From Anastatus disparis (taxonomy: Eukaryota; Arthropoda; Insecta; Hymenoptera; Eupelmidae), in assembly GCA_017163975.1 (NCBI GenBank), contig JAFFSR010000264.1:1860001-1924000 (forward strand): a DNA stretch of 64,000 nt, read 5' to 3'. The position numbers and the translations under genes were made by a program. Numbering within the stretch: the stretch's first letter is position 1; every line of letters begins with the position of its first letter. A model generated the notes under the pieces. The model did no database searches. It had not been told where the DNA came from and was given only the letters and a program-made list of their open reading frames with translations. Of this stretch, positions 23,645 through 33,716 are shown piece after piece.

Positions 23645-24029
23645 GAGCAGGCCGGATTCGCTGTCCTTGTCTAATTGGCATTTTTGTTATTTACTCAAGT
23701 ATTAATCGGTGTATCTGCAAATTGAAGGTTAAGCGCAATAGATATTATTATTACAAATATTTATGCACAAGAAAAAAAAAATCTATCGCTTTGTTTTTGA
23801 GAAAAGTAAGGAACGCGAAAATATTATAAACATAATCTTTTACTTCGGCGTTCCTTACTTTTCTCAAAAACAAATCAGTAGATTTTTTTTTTCTTGTGCA
23901 TAGATATTCATAATAATAATATCTATCGCGATCAACCTTTATTTTGAAGATACACCGATTAATACTTGAGTAAATAACAAACAACTCAATTGTTACTCGG
24001 TCGGTATCAGGTTCTACTCCGGCCTGCCG
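23645..24029. mobile_element. Foldback MITE with TTAA duplication (complete copy)
   Basis: The 385-bp element starts GAGCAGGCCGGA and ends TCCGGCCTGCCG. TTAA flanks both ends (23641-23644 and 24030-24033). The other LTR copies have a single TTAA at this point (in GATATTAAGGGTGA), so the empty site is visible in the same window. Inside is a long foldback from about 23684 to 23981 with TTTGTTATTTACTC arms. No coding capacity. piggyBac-type mobilisation is inferred from TTAA. Confidence 0.9.
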
Positions 24030-24625
24030 TTAATATCAAATATGAATTAATAACGAATTAATAAAATTACTATTTACAAAAACGGCCGGTACAGCGGTAC
24101 GGCGGTGCGGAAGTGCAATGGCGGTTCTCTCAGTCGCATTTTATCTAAGCCAGCGAGCACACTCGGCAAAGATTATTTGCGGCTCGACTTGCTTCTAATG
24201 GTTTGACACATTAGAGCGAGCGAGAGAGTAGCTTTTTTTATAAGGCGTAGGAGTCCCATATAAGAAAGCCAGTACTGTATATTGCTTTCTCTCTCTTAGC
24301 CAGCGAGCGCACTCGGCTCAGAGAGAGGGAGAGTACAGTCCCCAATGCCTCGACTCTTCGTTTTTTGTTTTTTTTTTTTTTTTTGTTTGAAGGGTCGAGG
24401 AGGGGAAATCTTCAAAAGACACCCCCGTAGGGGTAGTGTCGGATTCACCCGCAGGTGCCTACCGACTAAAACCGCCTCCCCGTAGGTTACCAACCAAAAT
24501 GGTTATGAACCTTAAGAAGAAGAAAATTGAGAGACAACGGTGGCTCATACAGCGGGGACTGTATAGCACTCGCGCAAATTGCGAAACACGAAATAGACTG
24601 TTTAAAGTCAGTTAGTGAAGAAGGG

Positions 24626-27300
24626 TTATGGAGATCGAATCAGAGAGCATGGCCTTCTGAATCGATCGTTGGATTTACGACGGTAATTTACAAGAAATTT
24701 TATGCTAGGATTGCTGTGTTTAGAGATAGAGAGACGGAGATTCGCAGCGTGTTTGTTCGCTGCTTCTGGAATTGAGTCGATACCAGTTTCTTTTAAGATT
24801 TGATTATTTCGAATAAACCAGGGGATCTGAAGAGAGGAGCGTAGGAGGCGCATGTAGGTGCCTTGGAGTTTAGCTATACGGTTAGGGTTTGCGGATCCCC
24901 AAATTGGGATCGCGTAAGTGCAAATACTGCGGATAATGGCATTAAAAGCGCGGGCTTTTGTTTTCTTAGTTAGTGATTTATTATTGAAGAAAGGCTTTAA
25001 GGCAGCATAAGCACCTTGGCATTTGGCTCGGACTGAATCGATTTGTTTTTGCCATGTGAGTTTACGATCGAAGGTAACACCCAGGTATTTGGCTGAAGAG
25101 CTCCAGTCAACACGATGGTTGTTAACTAGGAGATTTGAAGGAGTACGATTTCGTCGAGAGAAGAATATGGCAACGGATTTGGATTCGTTGATTGCTGTTC
25201 TCCAAGTGTGGTACCATCTTACCACTTCTGGGGTGAATTTGTTTAGTACGGAGGAGCAATGAGTGATAACTTTTGAAGTATAAATGAGGGCTGAGTCGTC
25301 GGCATATTGAGCAACTAGAACTTTATTGTCCTTGGGGTAGTCGTAAGAGAATATATTAAAGAGAGGAGGAGATATTTTCGAACTTTGGGGAACCCCTGCA
25401 GTTATGGGTCTGGGAGAAGAGAGAGACTTACCCACACGGACCCGAATGGTCCTGTCTGTGAGATAGGATTTGATGATGCCTATGAGGTAGTGTGGAAATT
25501 CTAGTTTAATGAGTTTGTAGATCAGACCTTCGTGCCAGACTCTGTCGAAGGCTTGTTTTACATCTAGCAAAAGCATGCTGGTATGTTTTCTCTTGTTGAG
25601 GTTATCGGCTATGAACTCCGACACACGGAGGAGTTGGTGAACTGAACCATGTTTTCTACGGAATCCATGTTGAAATTCGGGGACGATACTTCTTTCGTCG
25701 ACGAATTGGTCAATACGACAGCGTATGACCTGTTCAGCAATTTTACTTAAGGAGGAGAGTAGACTGATGGGTCGATAGCTAGATGCAGAGCTTAAGGGCT
25801 TACCGGGTTTAGGAATTAGGATAACTATTGCTTCTTTCCAAGCTTTGGGAAAGTATCGTAATCTCAACATTGCATTGACAATGTTGGTAATAGCGACAAT
25901 GTGTTTACGAGGAAGAATTTTGAAGACTCCGTTCCCAATGCCGTCAGAGCCTGGGGCTTTTCTATTCTTTAGGGAGCGAATGATTTTTGAGATTTCATGG
26001 GGAGAAGTGTGTTGGAATTCGGCGTCAGAAAATTGAAATTCATGCACAGTCTCAGTAACGTGCTCGTGGAAAAGAGAGGTTTCGTTCGAACTGGGGAGTG
26101 GAGAGCATTGTTCTTCTAGAGAGTCCGCGAAGATTTCAGCTTTCTCTTCATCAAGAGAGTAGGAGATATTGTCTCTTTTTAAAGCAGGTAAATGGGTTTT
26201 GCGATTTTGGAGGGATTTGATAATTTTCCAATTACTTTTAGGGTTGGCCTCGGCTTCAGCTATATAGTTTTCGAAGGCAAGGTCATTTGTTTCTTTAAGA
26301 GCTGAGGTGAGTTCTTTTTGGATAGCGTTTAAGCGAGTACGATGTATGGGGTTTCGATAAGTTTGCCAGAGTTTACGGATTCTATTTTTAGTTACGATTA
26401 GCTTTTTTGTAGAGCTGGGAAGGTTAGTTTTGCGGGGTTTGGGAGTAATGGATGAGCTGGCCTTTTCTATTGAGTTGGTTACCTCGTTTGTGAGATTCAG
26501 GATGGCTGCATCGATATCTTCGATGGAGTGTATCTGACTGCATTTGAAGTCGGATGTTTCGAGAATGTATTTTAGATGAAGGAAATCTATGCTTGTTTTG
26601 GTGGGGGGGATTGAGGGTAGGATTTATTGGTATTTCGATATATACCGGATTGTGGTCTGAATTTAACTCTGCGCAAGTCCAAGGGTCCTTGTCGAGAGAG
26701 ATATTTTTCGTGAGAAAAATATCTAAAATTTCTGGTTGATGTTGAGTAGTACCAGGGAAGTGTGTTGGGGAGGCAGGGGCCTCGATAGAGAAATTGTGGC
26801 GAAGGTGTAAACTCCAGAGAGAGTTTCCTTTAGTGTTGTTTGAGAGACAACCCCAATGCTTGTTTTTGGCATTCAGGTCTCCAGCAACGACGGTGGGAAT
26901 ATTTGAATCAAAAAGTAGGGGGATCTCGGACATATTATTGGTGTTTGGGGAGAGTAAAGAGAGAAGATACGAAGGGACTTATTTGCGAATTCGGTTTGGA
27001 TGCCAACCACTTCGCAAGTGATGGCCGTATTGATGCTGATAGGTTTGTGACGAATAGAATTTCTAACAAGAACAGCGACGCCACCTCCTTGTGAGTTAGG
27101 GCGATCTTTTCTGTATATTGAAAAGTTGGGTATGAATAGGTTCTTATTAGGATTTAGATGAGTCTCGGTTATGCAGGCAACATCGATGTGGTTAGACTCG
27201 AGAAGGGCCTCGAGCTCTGTAACTTTCGTTCTATTTTGCGACAGAATGCTGTTAGCATTCCAAGTAAGGATTTTGAGGGGTTCGTCTTTATTGACTGATG
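24626..27300 (-). pseudogene. LINE ORF2: endonuclease-reverse transcriptase, frameshifted
   Basis: The protein would nick DNA and prime reverse transcription at the target. The APE-type endonuclease comes first: LKILTWNANSIL, then ITETHL, then after a frame change near 26950 AGDLNAKNKHWG and SDHNPV. A second frame change lies in a run of C/G near 26609, after which one frame stays open to the stop at 24626. That part holds the reverse transcriptase: PKPGKP and YRPISLLSS, the catalytic LLLDVKQAFDRVWH block, GVPQSSKISPPLF and YADDSA. The normally conserved GVPQGS is GVPQSS here. Both shifts are single-base changes, and the remaining sequence shows no stop between about 26609 and 24626. The family call is firm; the clade is probable. 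Confidence 0.85.
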
Positions 27301-28609
27301 ATTGGAAGCAAGGAGTCGAAGAAGTTACGAAAAAGCTGCTCGAGAAGTTGAGCTTTTGGGTTTTGGCTTGGAACCACCTTGGGCAGATTCGACGCCGGGG
27401 CTGGCTGTGTTGGAGGTTGGGACCGAAGTTGTGGCTGAGATACGTTTTGTGGACGAGAGGCAGGCTGGGAGCTGGCCATCTTGGCATAGCTAACGTTGGG
27501 GTTTCGGAGGAGGGGTTTTCTAATAGGCGTATTAGGGGTTGGTTGAATTCTGGGGGGATTTTGTTGGGGTCTTATCGGAACTTTGGGACAGCCACCATAG
27601 GTGGCTCGATGCGGCCTTGACAATTGGCACAGAGTGGAGTAGCGTTTGGTTGATCCTTGGTACGGCAGGAGGCAGTAGCATGATTTCGAGAGCAGAAGGC
27701 ACATCGCCAGTCTGCGTGACAGTAGTTTGCTGTGTGGAAGTATCCAAGACATCGGCGGCATATGGGGGTTGCGTTTGTTTTACGTTTGGATTCTACAGTT
27801 ATGCTCAAACCCTGTAGGTTACTCAAGTTAAAGATTGTTTTGGCTGATGGGGCGGATGGATCGAGATGAACTGCGACTAAAGGCCAGATTCTATCTCCTC
27901 TCTTCATTCTGTAGACGCTTTTAACTGCGGGAATTTTAGTAGTAAGCTCGTCTAGTATGTCTTTTTCTGGTATTGTTTCCGTGACTCCTCTGATGATAAC
28001 GATGAGGTCTTTGTCTTCTTCCAATTGATTGGTGGTGTATTGAATTTTCTTTTTATCGAATTGGGCGGTAAGTGTACGAAAATCGTTTACTGTTTTAGGA
28101 TAAATCATGACTGATTTGGAGGTGTTCTTTGCTTTGCGGATTTCGATGTCGGAAGAATTGATTTTGGCGTTGATTTGTGGCCAAAGTTCTTTGTTAAGGA
28201 TGCAGATAGGAGGGGGACTACGTTTTGAATTAGAGTTTTCCTCTTCTTCTTCTTCTGAAGAAGAGTAAGAAGACTCTGAGGGGGTAGCATCGCGTCGGCG
28301 TTTGTTTGGGTGGTTTATTTGAGAGTTGTGAGAAGGGGACTGTATTTGTGTGTTGGTTGCAGTTTTAACTGCAGGATTTTTTAAAGTATTATTGTTATTT
28401 TGTATACTTACGTGAGAGGTTTCAGCGGATGTAGGGTTAGCTGTTTCCTTGTTAGGGAACGATGATGTTTCCATTTTATCAGATTGATTTGGGCAGAGCC
28501 TTTGCAAGGCTGCTTCTAAAGTAGTCAAGGTGTGTCGGCACTGGTCGATGGCTTGCACCAGTTGCTCCATTGAGAGAGTATTTGGATCAGGGAGTAGCTC
28601 AAGATTCAT
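27288..28609 (-). pseudogene. LINE ORF1 (gag-like, CCHC zinc knuckles), frameshifted
   Basis: ORF1 proteins of Jockey-type LINEs bind the element RNA. It starts at ATG 28609. A Ser/Glu-rich linker around 28230-28270 is followed by a PRE_C2HC-like region (VIIRGVTETIPEKDI) and zinc knuckles beginning at CRRCLGYFHTANYC, CAFCSRNHATASC and CANCQG. The frame breaks near 27610. The neighbouring frame continues with HRATYGGCP, which completes the third knuckle, and runs to a stop at about 27288, just where ORF2 begins. The break is therefore a single-base indel in an otherwise full-length ORF1. Confidence 0.85.
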
Positions 28610-28969
28610 GTTGTATCAGAGAAAGTTTATTTTAATGCTAGTATAGTTCCGTACGGTAGCCCTTAGAAGGGCTGTTACACTCAGTAGCTTATGTGTATAC
28701 AGGTCTGCACTGCACGAAGGTGCAGTTCGAACTGTGTGGTCGACTCTTCGCTGAGCCTTAGCTCTTATATCTTCTCGAGCTCACTGTTCCTCTTGCGGGA
28801 GCAGCAAAGCTGACGGCACCTGGCGGTTGAGCCTGTTACTACCGTGGCGGGAGATTTGAATATGAATATCCTGTCTGCACGATTATGAATAATCGTTGCA
28901 AGTACTTGATAGATTCATTCTAAAATTTGACCAAGAATCATTTGCAATTGCCTAAAGAAGGAAAATTTT

Positions 28970-29250
28970 TTAAAACTGATTTTCATAACGTAGTTTTAAG
29001 CATTTCGAAAATTATGAAAAAAAATTAAAAAAAGAATTGTGTCTATTGTATTAATCAGAATGCGAAAACTACTTAATGAATTTCCTTCAAATTTTGCATT
29101 CAATTTATTTTTTGTACATTGAAGCAAGAATCTATTGAAAATTGGTTTTCTTAGTGTAGTTTAAATTTTAGAAAATTTTCAAAACCATAAAAAAAATTTT
29201 CATTTTTTATTTTTTTAAATTTTATAAGTATAACTTTGAGAAACCGATTC
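28970..29250 (-). repeat. R14 repeat, reversed copy next to solo LTR
   Basis: AATTGGTTTTCTTAGTGTAG and neighbouring words are the reverse complement of R14 words at 13990-14725. This is the continuation of the repeat into which the LTR at 22857-28900 inserted. Confidence 0.5.
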
Positions 29251-29284
29251 CATTTACAAAGCTTCAAGTTTTAAAAATTTTAAA

Positions 29285-29418
29285 AATAGTACGTTTTCTT
29301 GCAAGGACATAAAATGAAACTTTCGCACGTATGTGTTATGACGGTCGAAGCGTTAGCCGAGACTATCATAAACACATACGTGCGGGCGTTTCATTTAGTC
29401 GCCGTGTAAGAAATGATG
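29285..29418. repeat. GC-rich hairpin element H2
   Basis: It starts AATAGTACG and has a long stem: AAATGAAAC plus CGCACGTATGTGTT on the left pairs with AACACATACGTGCG plus GTTTCATTT on the right. The inner region contains GGTCGAAGCGTTAGCC. The right TACTATT end is not conserved. It resembles the other AATAGTA hairpins in layout, not in inner sequence. Confidence 0.5.
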
Positions 29419-29462
29419 CTTTTCTCTACCCCTAGGCGAAACTACGTTGGATAAATTAACAA

Positions 29463-29875
29463 TCAATTATTTGTTTTTTTTTGTTTCTGCACGTGTATGT
29501 GTTGTTCCTTCCTGCGGCTCAGCATATCCTTTAAATGTTTTTTGCCACGTAAAGCAGTTGACTTGATCGGAAAAGGATCCACGAAATCTACTCCTGTATG
29601 TGTAAACCTAGCCAGTCGCAAACGGGCCTTAGGAAGTGGACCCATTATCTGTTGCATAGTTTTAGCTCATACTTTTAGTTTTGACTGTTGTTGGAAAGCT
29701 GTACACTCTCTCACTACTTTGCGAATGATATTACGACTACAAACAATCCAAAATTGTCGGAACAAATAGCAATGCACAAACGCTGGACACCCGTGTAATG
29801 CGGTTTTATGAGCTTAGCGAATTAGTAACTATGTGACGTGATGTTTACCAGATATAATAATTGGGTCCTTCTTAC
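29463..29875 (-). pseudogene. BEL/Pao-type retrotransposon pol remnant (pre-integrase/integrase)
   Basis: One minus-strand frame reads KKDPIIISGKHHVT, then TALHGCP, then FWIVCSRNIIRKVVREC, then MQQIMGPLPKARL and FTHTGVDFVDPF. This order matches the zinc-binding pre-integrase and the start of the integrase core in BEL/Pao pol proteins. At least three in-frame stops interrupt it and both ends are missing, so it is a dead fragment. No LTR of its own is visible nearby. The assignment rests on recalled family motifs. Confidence 0.7.
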
Positions 29876-30178
29876 ATCCAGTCAAAAGTGAACATTGCAG
29901 TCGACTCCCGACTCTCAACAGACTGCTTCCACCGACAAAGAGAGACAAGCGAGCGATTGAACTTGATCTGCCAACTTATTTCTTAGACTGCAGATCTTGG
30001 AATTTCTTGGCAAATGACAATCTTTGAGCAAGACGAAATAGAATTTGGTAACCGTGTCTGCACTCCTCAACAAATAACCAGGACCTCTCACGCTTTTCAG
30101 GTGATAGACTTGCATTGATACACCAACGACAAATAATAGCTAAGACGTTATTAATTAAAATTATTATTTTTTTTCATA
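29876..30178. other. Spacer between pol remnant and foldback element
   Basis: This may contain more degraded pol sequence (a minus-strand reading near 29890-29960 has a VGSRLQCS-like word), but the similarity is too weak to extend the call. Confidence 0.3.
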
Positions 30179-31241
30179 CACTGCCGTCCGGTTGCTTTTG
30201 CCCACCCTAGAGTAAAATTAATTAAAATAAAAAGTTTTATATCTCTGGAACTAATGATCGCATCTTCAAAATCCAAACGGCGTTTGAAAGATTGGTCAAA
30301 AATCTTTGAAATAAAGTAAGTCCGGTATGAAAAAACTCATTTTCTAATTGCTTATAGCAATGTAAAAAAAAATTTTTTTTTCCTACATGAAAATGAATGC
30401 CATTTTTATGGAAATTGTGCTATCGAAAAAAAACCAAATGGGTTTTAAAACTCTAATAGTCCTCTTTAAAATGAGCTAAGTAAAATGTTTCTATGACTTT
30501 TTAAACTGTAGTTATGGTGATTTTTCGAAAAAAATGACCTATTTTTTCAACCATGATTATCTCATAAACTAAGAAAGATGGAAAATTTTGTATTAAAAAA
30601 AAAAAATGTTTCATTTTTAATCTAGAATATATATTTATATTTAGTGACCAATAAGTTTTGGGAAAAAAATTTTTTCTTTACTCGTTTAATTAAAAATTTT
30701 TACTAATTTTTCATGAAATTTCTCTAAAAAAAAAGTAAAAAAAAAATTTTTTTCCCGAAACTTATTGGTCACTAAATATATATATTCTAGACTAAAAATG
30801 AAACATTTTTTTTAATACAAAATTTTCTATCTTTCTTAGTTTATGAGATAATCATGGTTGAAAAAATAGGTCTTTTTTTCGAAAAATCACCATAACTGTA
30901 GTTTAAAAAGTCATAGAAACATTTTACTTGGCTCATTTTAAAGAGGACTATTAGAGTTTTAAAACCCATTTGGTTTTTTTTCGATATCACAATTTCCATA
31001 AAAATGGCATTCATTTTCATGTAGGCAAAAAAAATTAGTAAAAAAAATTTTTTTTTACATTGCTATAAACAATTAGAAAATGAGTTTTTTCATACCAGAC
31101 TTACTTTATTTCAAAGATTTTTGATCAATCTTTCAAACGCCGTTTGGATTTTGAAGATGCGATCATTAGTTCCAGAGATATAAAACTTTTTATTTTAATT
31201 AATTTTACTCTAGGGTGGACAAAAGCAACCGGACGGCAGTG
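30179..31241. mobile_element. Foldback element with CACTGCCGTCCGG ends and TA target sites
   Basis: The 1,063-bp element is a near-complete inverted repeat: arms of about 500 bp meet at about 30700. It starts CACTGCCGTCCGGTTGCTTT and ends in the mirror sequence. TA flanks each side (30177-30178 and 31242-31243). Arms differ by scattered substitutions. No transposase frame. The TA duplication and long arms fit a non-autonomous Tc1/mariner-like foldback. Confidence 0.85.
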
Positions 31242-31364
31242 TACGTGCTGGGTAAGTGGCCTACTTATAATAAAGTGTTGAAAGAGCAAAGCCACCCAAC
31301 GCCGCCTTACTGCGCCCCAACATTCCATTTTCTCTCTCTCTTATATCCGGCACTTATGAGAAAA

Positions 31365-31482
31365 AATAGTATGTGAATCTCGTTCGGTTTAGTTGACTAT
31401 TGCGCCACTCGGGTAATGGTGCTACTCGCTACGCTCGTGCGCAATTATCAACTAAACCTCACTCATTACACAATATACTATT
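31365..31482. repeat. GC-rich hairpin element H3
   Basis: It starts AATAGTATG and ends ATACTATT. The stem pairs GTTTAGTTGA with TCAACTAAAC, and an inner stem forms around TGCTACTCGCTACGCTCGTG. Length is 118 bp. It shares the CTCGCTACGCTCG loop word with H1. Confidence 0.6.
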
Positions 31483-31486
31483 ATCA

Positions 31487-31858
31487 ATGGCTTACAATTT
31501 ACATACAACTTTAGATAGGTGTTCCAACCAAAATCCCTCATCAGAACTAGTTGCTTCTGCAATAAACACAAAAGCCTGGTCAACTGAACAAGCTTCTTCA
31601 TTAGTTTCAAAGGTTCAGCAGGATGTTATCACTCTTTGGCTGGCTTAGATAATCATTCACTACTCTGGACTCCTCCACCAGAAGCGAGAATCACGTAAAT
31701 GGAATGGACTCAGATCACGGGTGACTAGATCAGATGAATTAATAGCTGATTTAACGCGTCTCCATACATTATCAGGCAAGTATGTTATACTTTCCCCTAC
31801 CCTTTTGGATAGAGTTTTATCGCAACTTTTAAAAGAATTTTGCAGCATTAACTTATGA
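31487..31858 (+). pseudogene. Unrecognised open frame with one internal stop
   Basis: I do not recognise this protein. The frame starts at ATG 31487, just after hairpin H3, runs 53 codons to TAG at 31646-31648, and then stays open in the same frame for 69 more codons to TGA at 31858. The second part is basic (HQKRESRKWNGLRSRV) and ends with LLDRVLSQLLKEF. Length and composition look more coding-like than the surroundings, but a chance frame cannot be excluded. It could be a fragment of a transposon protein or an exon of a lost gene. Confidence 0.3.
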
Positions 31859-31869
31859 GCTTTCAATGA

Positions 31870-32853
31870 ACAGTTATATTTGTTAATATAATCAATGATT
31901 TTTCAGAGAAATCCTTATAAATCAAACGAAACCCATATCCCAAACAAGTGAAATTTTCCTAATTAATACTACATATATATACTTTTTAGATTTTAGGTAT
32001 TATTTCAGAAATTCAATAAAATTCTTAAGAATAAACGTTATTGAAAGCTTAAATTAAAGCATTCAATTCGTGCTTCATTTCATCTTCTATGCATTTTTTC
32101 GTAAGAGTCTTAGTTCTTTGGTTATTTAAGTTCTTATAAAAGCTTTTATGCACCATATTTTTGAAAAAATGTCTATATCCTTGTCTAGGGAGCCTATTCA
32201 ACGAAAATAAAAAAAACGGGTTCATTTTTTTTTCATCAAAAAATCATATCCTGCAGTTTCAGCCGAATCCGTTTCCTGGAGGTAGGGTGCTCTCCTTGTA
32301 AGTATAGCTCAAACCGATCCCGTTAAGGTGCCAATAGGCTCCGTACAACCGCCGGTTGGCTCCTATAGTAGGCTGAAGCACGAACGCTACCAAAGCCATA
32401 CCTATGTGGCGGGGTGAGGGCCGATGTCTTTTCAGTGTACGCAAGAGTCATTAATAATTTTTAATTGAATGCACCAATATCTTTATTCAATGTAATAATG
32501 CATTTAAAGCAAATGTTGCGCATTTGCGCGAGAAAAGACTGGGGTGTTTGAATACTGCGCTCGTAAATTTTTAATAACTTTTCGTCCAGAAAGTGCACCA
32601 AACAACAAACTTTAGAGTATGTAAGAGTAAAGTTTATGAAGATTGTATACTCTGAATTTTTATGTTAGGTGCACATTCTGGACAAAAAGCAGGATCAATC
32701 ACCAACGCTGATTCACACTGTCATCAAGTTCTATAATAGAACAGCAAGATGGCATCAGATGATGTTACGCAAACTTAGAGCGCGCACGAATTGATATGAC
32801 AGATTCATACAAGTGTCCCCACCCTTTATAAAAAAAATACCGCATGGAACTTA
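31870..32853. other. Spacer with a GC-richer block near 32250-32450
   Basis: The block has several 60-codon frames on both strands but no recognisable motif. Nothing else is supported here. Confidence 0.3.
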
Positions 32854-33550
32854 CCAGGAGAGTGTCTGACTTGCGGGTCACAGATCTTGATGAAACTTTA
32901 GGATAAGTATTTAGGTACCAAAATATGAGTAAAACCACAGTCGTACGGTCTAACGCTTCGAAAAACTGAAGTTATGGACGATTACAGTCTTATTTTCGGA
33001 AAAATATGAAAGAAAAACTCCTTATTGAAGCGTAAATAATTCTGTCTAGAAATGCCTTTAATAAATCCACAATAACTAAAATGAAAGCAAAGAAAGCAAG
33101 CTTTGATTTTCTAGTTTCCGAATTGAAAAATAATAATTATAACTAAAGTTATGTTTGTTTAAAGTTGAGCAGTAAGAGAGTACCAAAAATAGTCTAAATT
33201 TTGAAGGATGGTAATTTTTAGTACTCTTTTGATGCTTAACTTTAAAGAAGCATAACTTTAGTTCTAATTATAATTTTTCAATTCGGAAACTAGCTAATTA
33301 AAGCTTGCTTTCTCTGCTTTCATTTTAGTTATTGTGGATTTATTAAAGACATTTCTAGACAGAATTATTTACGCATCAATAAGGAGTTCTTTTTTCATAT
33401 TTTTCCGAAAATAAGACTATAATCATCCATAACTTCAGTTTTTCGAAGCGTTAGACCGTACCGCTGTGGCTTTATTCATATTTTGGTACCTAAATACTTA
33501 ACCCGAAGTTTCATTAAGATCTGTGACCCGCAACTCAGACACTCTCCTGG
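32854..33550. mobile_element. Foldback element family F, copy F2 (TTA target sites)
   Basis: The 697-bp foldback starts CCAGGAGAGTGTCTGAC and ends GTCAGACACTCTCCTGG-like, with an internal mirror at about 33200. TTA lies outside both ends (32851-32853 and 33551-33553), a 3-bp target duplication. The arms carry TCATATTTTGGTACC-type words that recur in the other F copies as TTTTGACATC-like variants. No coding capacity. Confidence 0.75.
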
Positions 33551-33561
33551 TTAGTATTCTT

Positions 33562-33713
33562 GGTGAACCCTAGGGTAAACTAAAGATACTAAATAATTCC
33601 TAAGTACCCTAGAGCAACCCTAGGGTAGACCGCAAACACTAAGCGATTCCTAGGTATCCTAAGGTAATCTCAGAGTAGACTGCATATACTAGGCGATTCT
33701 TATAGGGTAGACC
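33562..33713. repeat. Degenerate minisatellite, left part
   Basis: Units of roughly 45-50 bp repeat the words CCCTAGGGTAGAC, ATACTA and GATTCCTA. The same theme continues at 36719-36850 on the far side of the 3.0-kb element, so that element sits inside the array. Confidence 0.5.
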
Positions 33714-33716
33714 CTG

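Larger units (their letters stand above)
24361..28739 (-). mobile_element. Jockey-like non-LTR retrotransposon (LINE), near full length
   Basis: This 4.4-kb element has a 5' UTR of about 130 bp (28739-28610), ORF1, ORF2, a GC-rich 3' UTR and a poly(A) tail (the T run from 24361). TCGACTCTTCG occurs on both sides (24350-24360 and 28740-28750), a target-site duplication of about 11 bp; uninterrupted LTR copies have it once. ORF1 has zinc knuckles and ORF2 has endonuclease and reverse transcriptase, the Jockey-clade layout. Both frames carry 1-bp shifts in homopolymers, so this copy appears unable to code for its own movement. The intact ends suggest recent arrival. Confidence 0.9.
20955..28814. 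repeat. Right arm of large palindrome (with nested MITE and LINE)
   Basis: This is the mirror of 17672-20751. The extra length comes from a 385-bp MITE at 23645-24029 plus its TTAA copy, and a 4.4-kb LINE at 24361-28739 plus its ~11-bp target duplication. Subtracting these gives about 3,080 bp, equal to the left arm. The arm match stops at GCTGAC (28814), although the LTR itself continues to 28900. Confidence 0.9.
22857..28900 (-). mobile_element. Solo LTR with AGTA target duplication, interrupted by MITE and LINE
   Basis: The LTR starts TGTAACG (22857) and ends CGTTGCA (28894-28900), the usual TG...CA termini. AGTA lies directly outside both ends (22853-22856 and 28901-28904), a 4-bp target duplication. 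The joined flanks read ACGTAAAGTACTTGATAGAT, which matches the R14 repeat, so the LTR landed in R14. Without its two nested insertions it is about 1,265 bp. TATA-like and AATAAA signals point to the minus strand as the sense strand. No internal gag-pol remains, so it arose by LTR-LTR recombination or is an isolated copy. It is probably Gypsy-like, but this is not certain. Confidence 0.75.

Noticed and set aside
25845..28290. Plus-strand and alternative minus-strand frames across the LINE
   Set aside because: They are shadows of ORF1 and ORF2; their codons and motifs are explained by the minus-strand pol and gag frames.
22857..28900. LTR plus internal region of a complete LTR retrotransposon
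   Set aside because: The only coding sequence between its ends belongs to the nested LINE, which is opposite in nature (poly(A) tail, no LTRs). The two LTR copies on the left are separated by zinc-finger flank, not by gag-pol.
15876..28900. Integrated polydnavirus or viral segment
   Set aside because: Palindromes and duplicated genes can suggest proviral circles in parasitoid wasps, but I see no viral structural gene, no known virulence gene family and no excision motif. Transposon insertions explain the structure.
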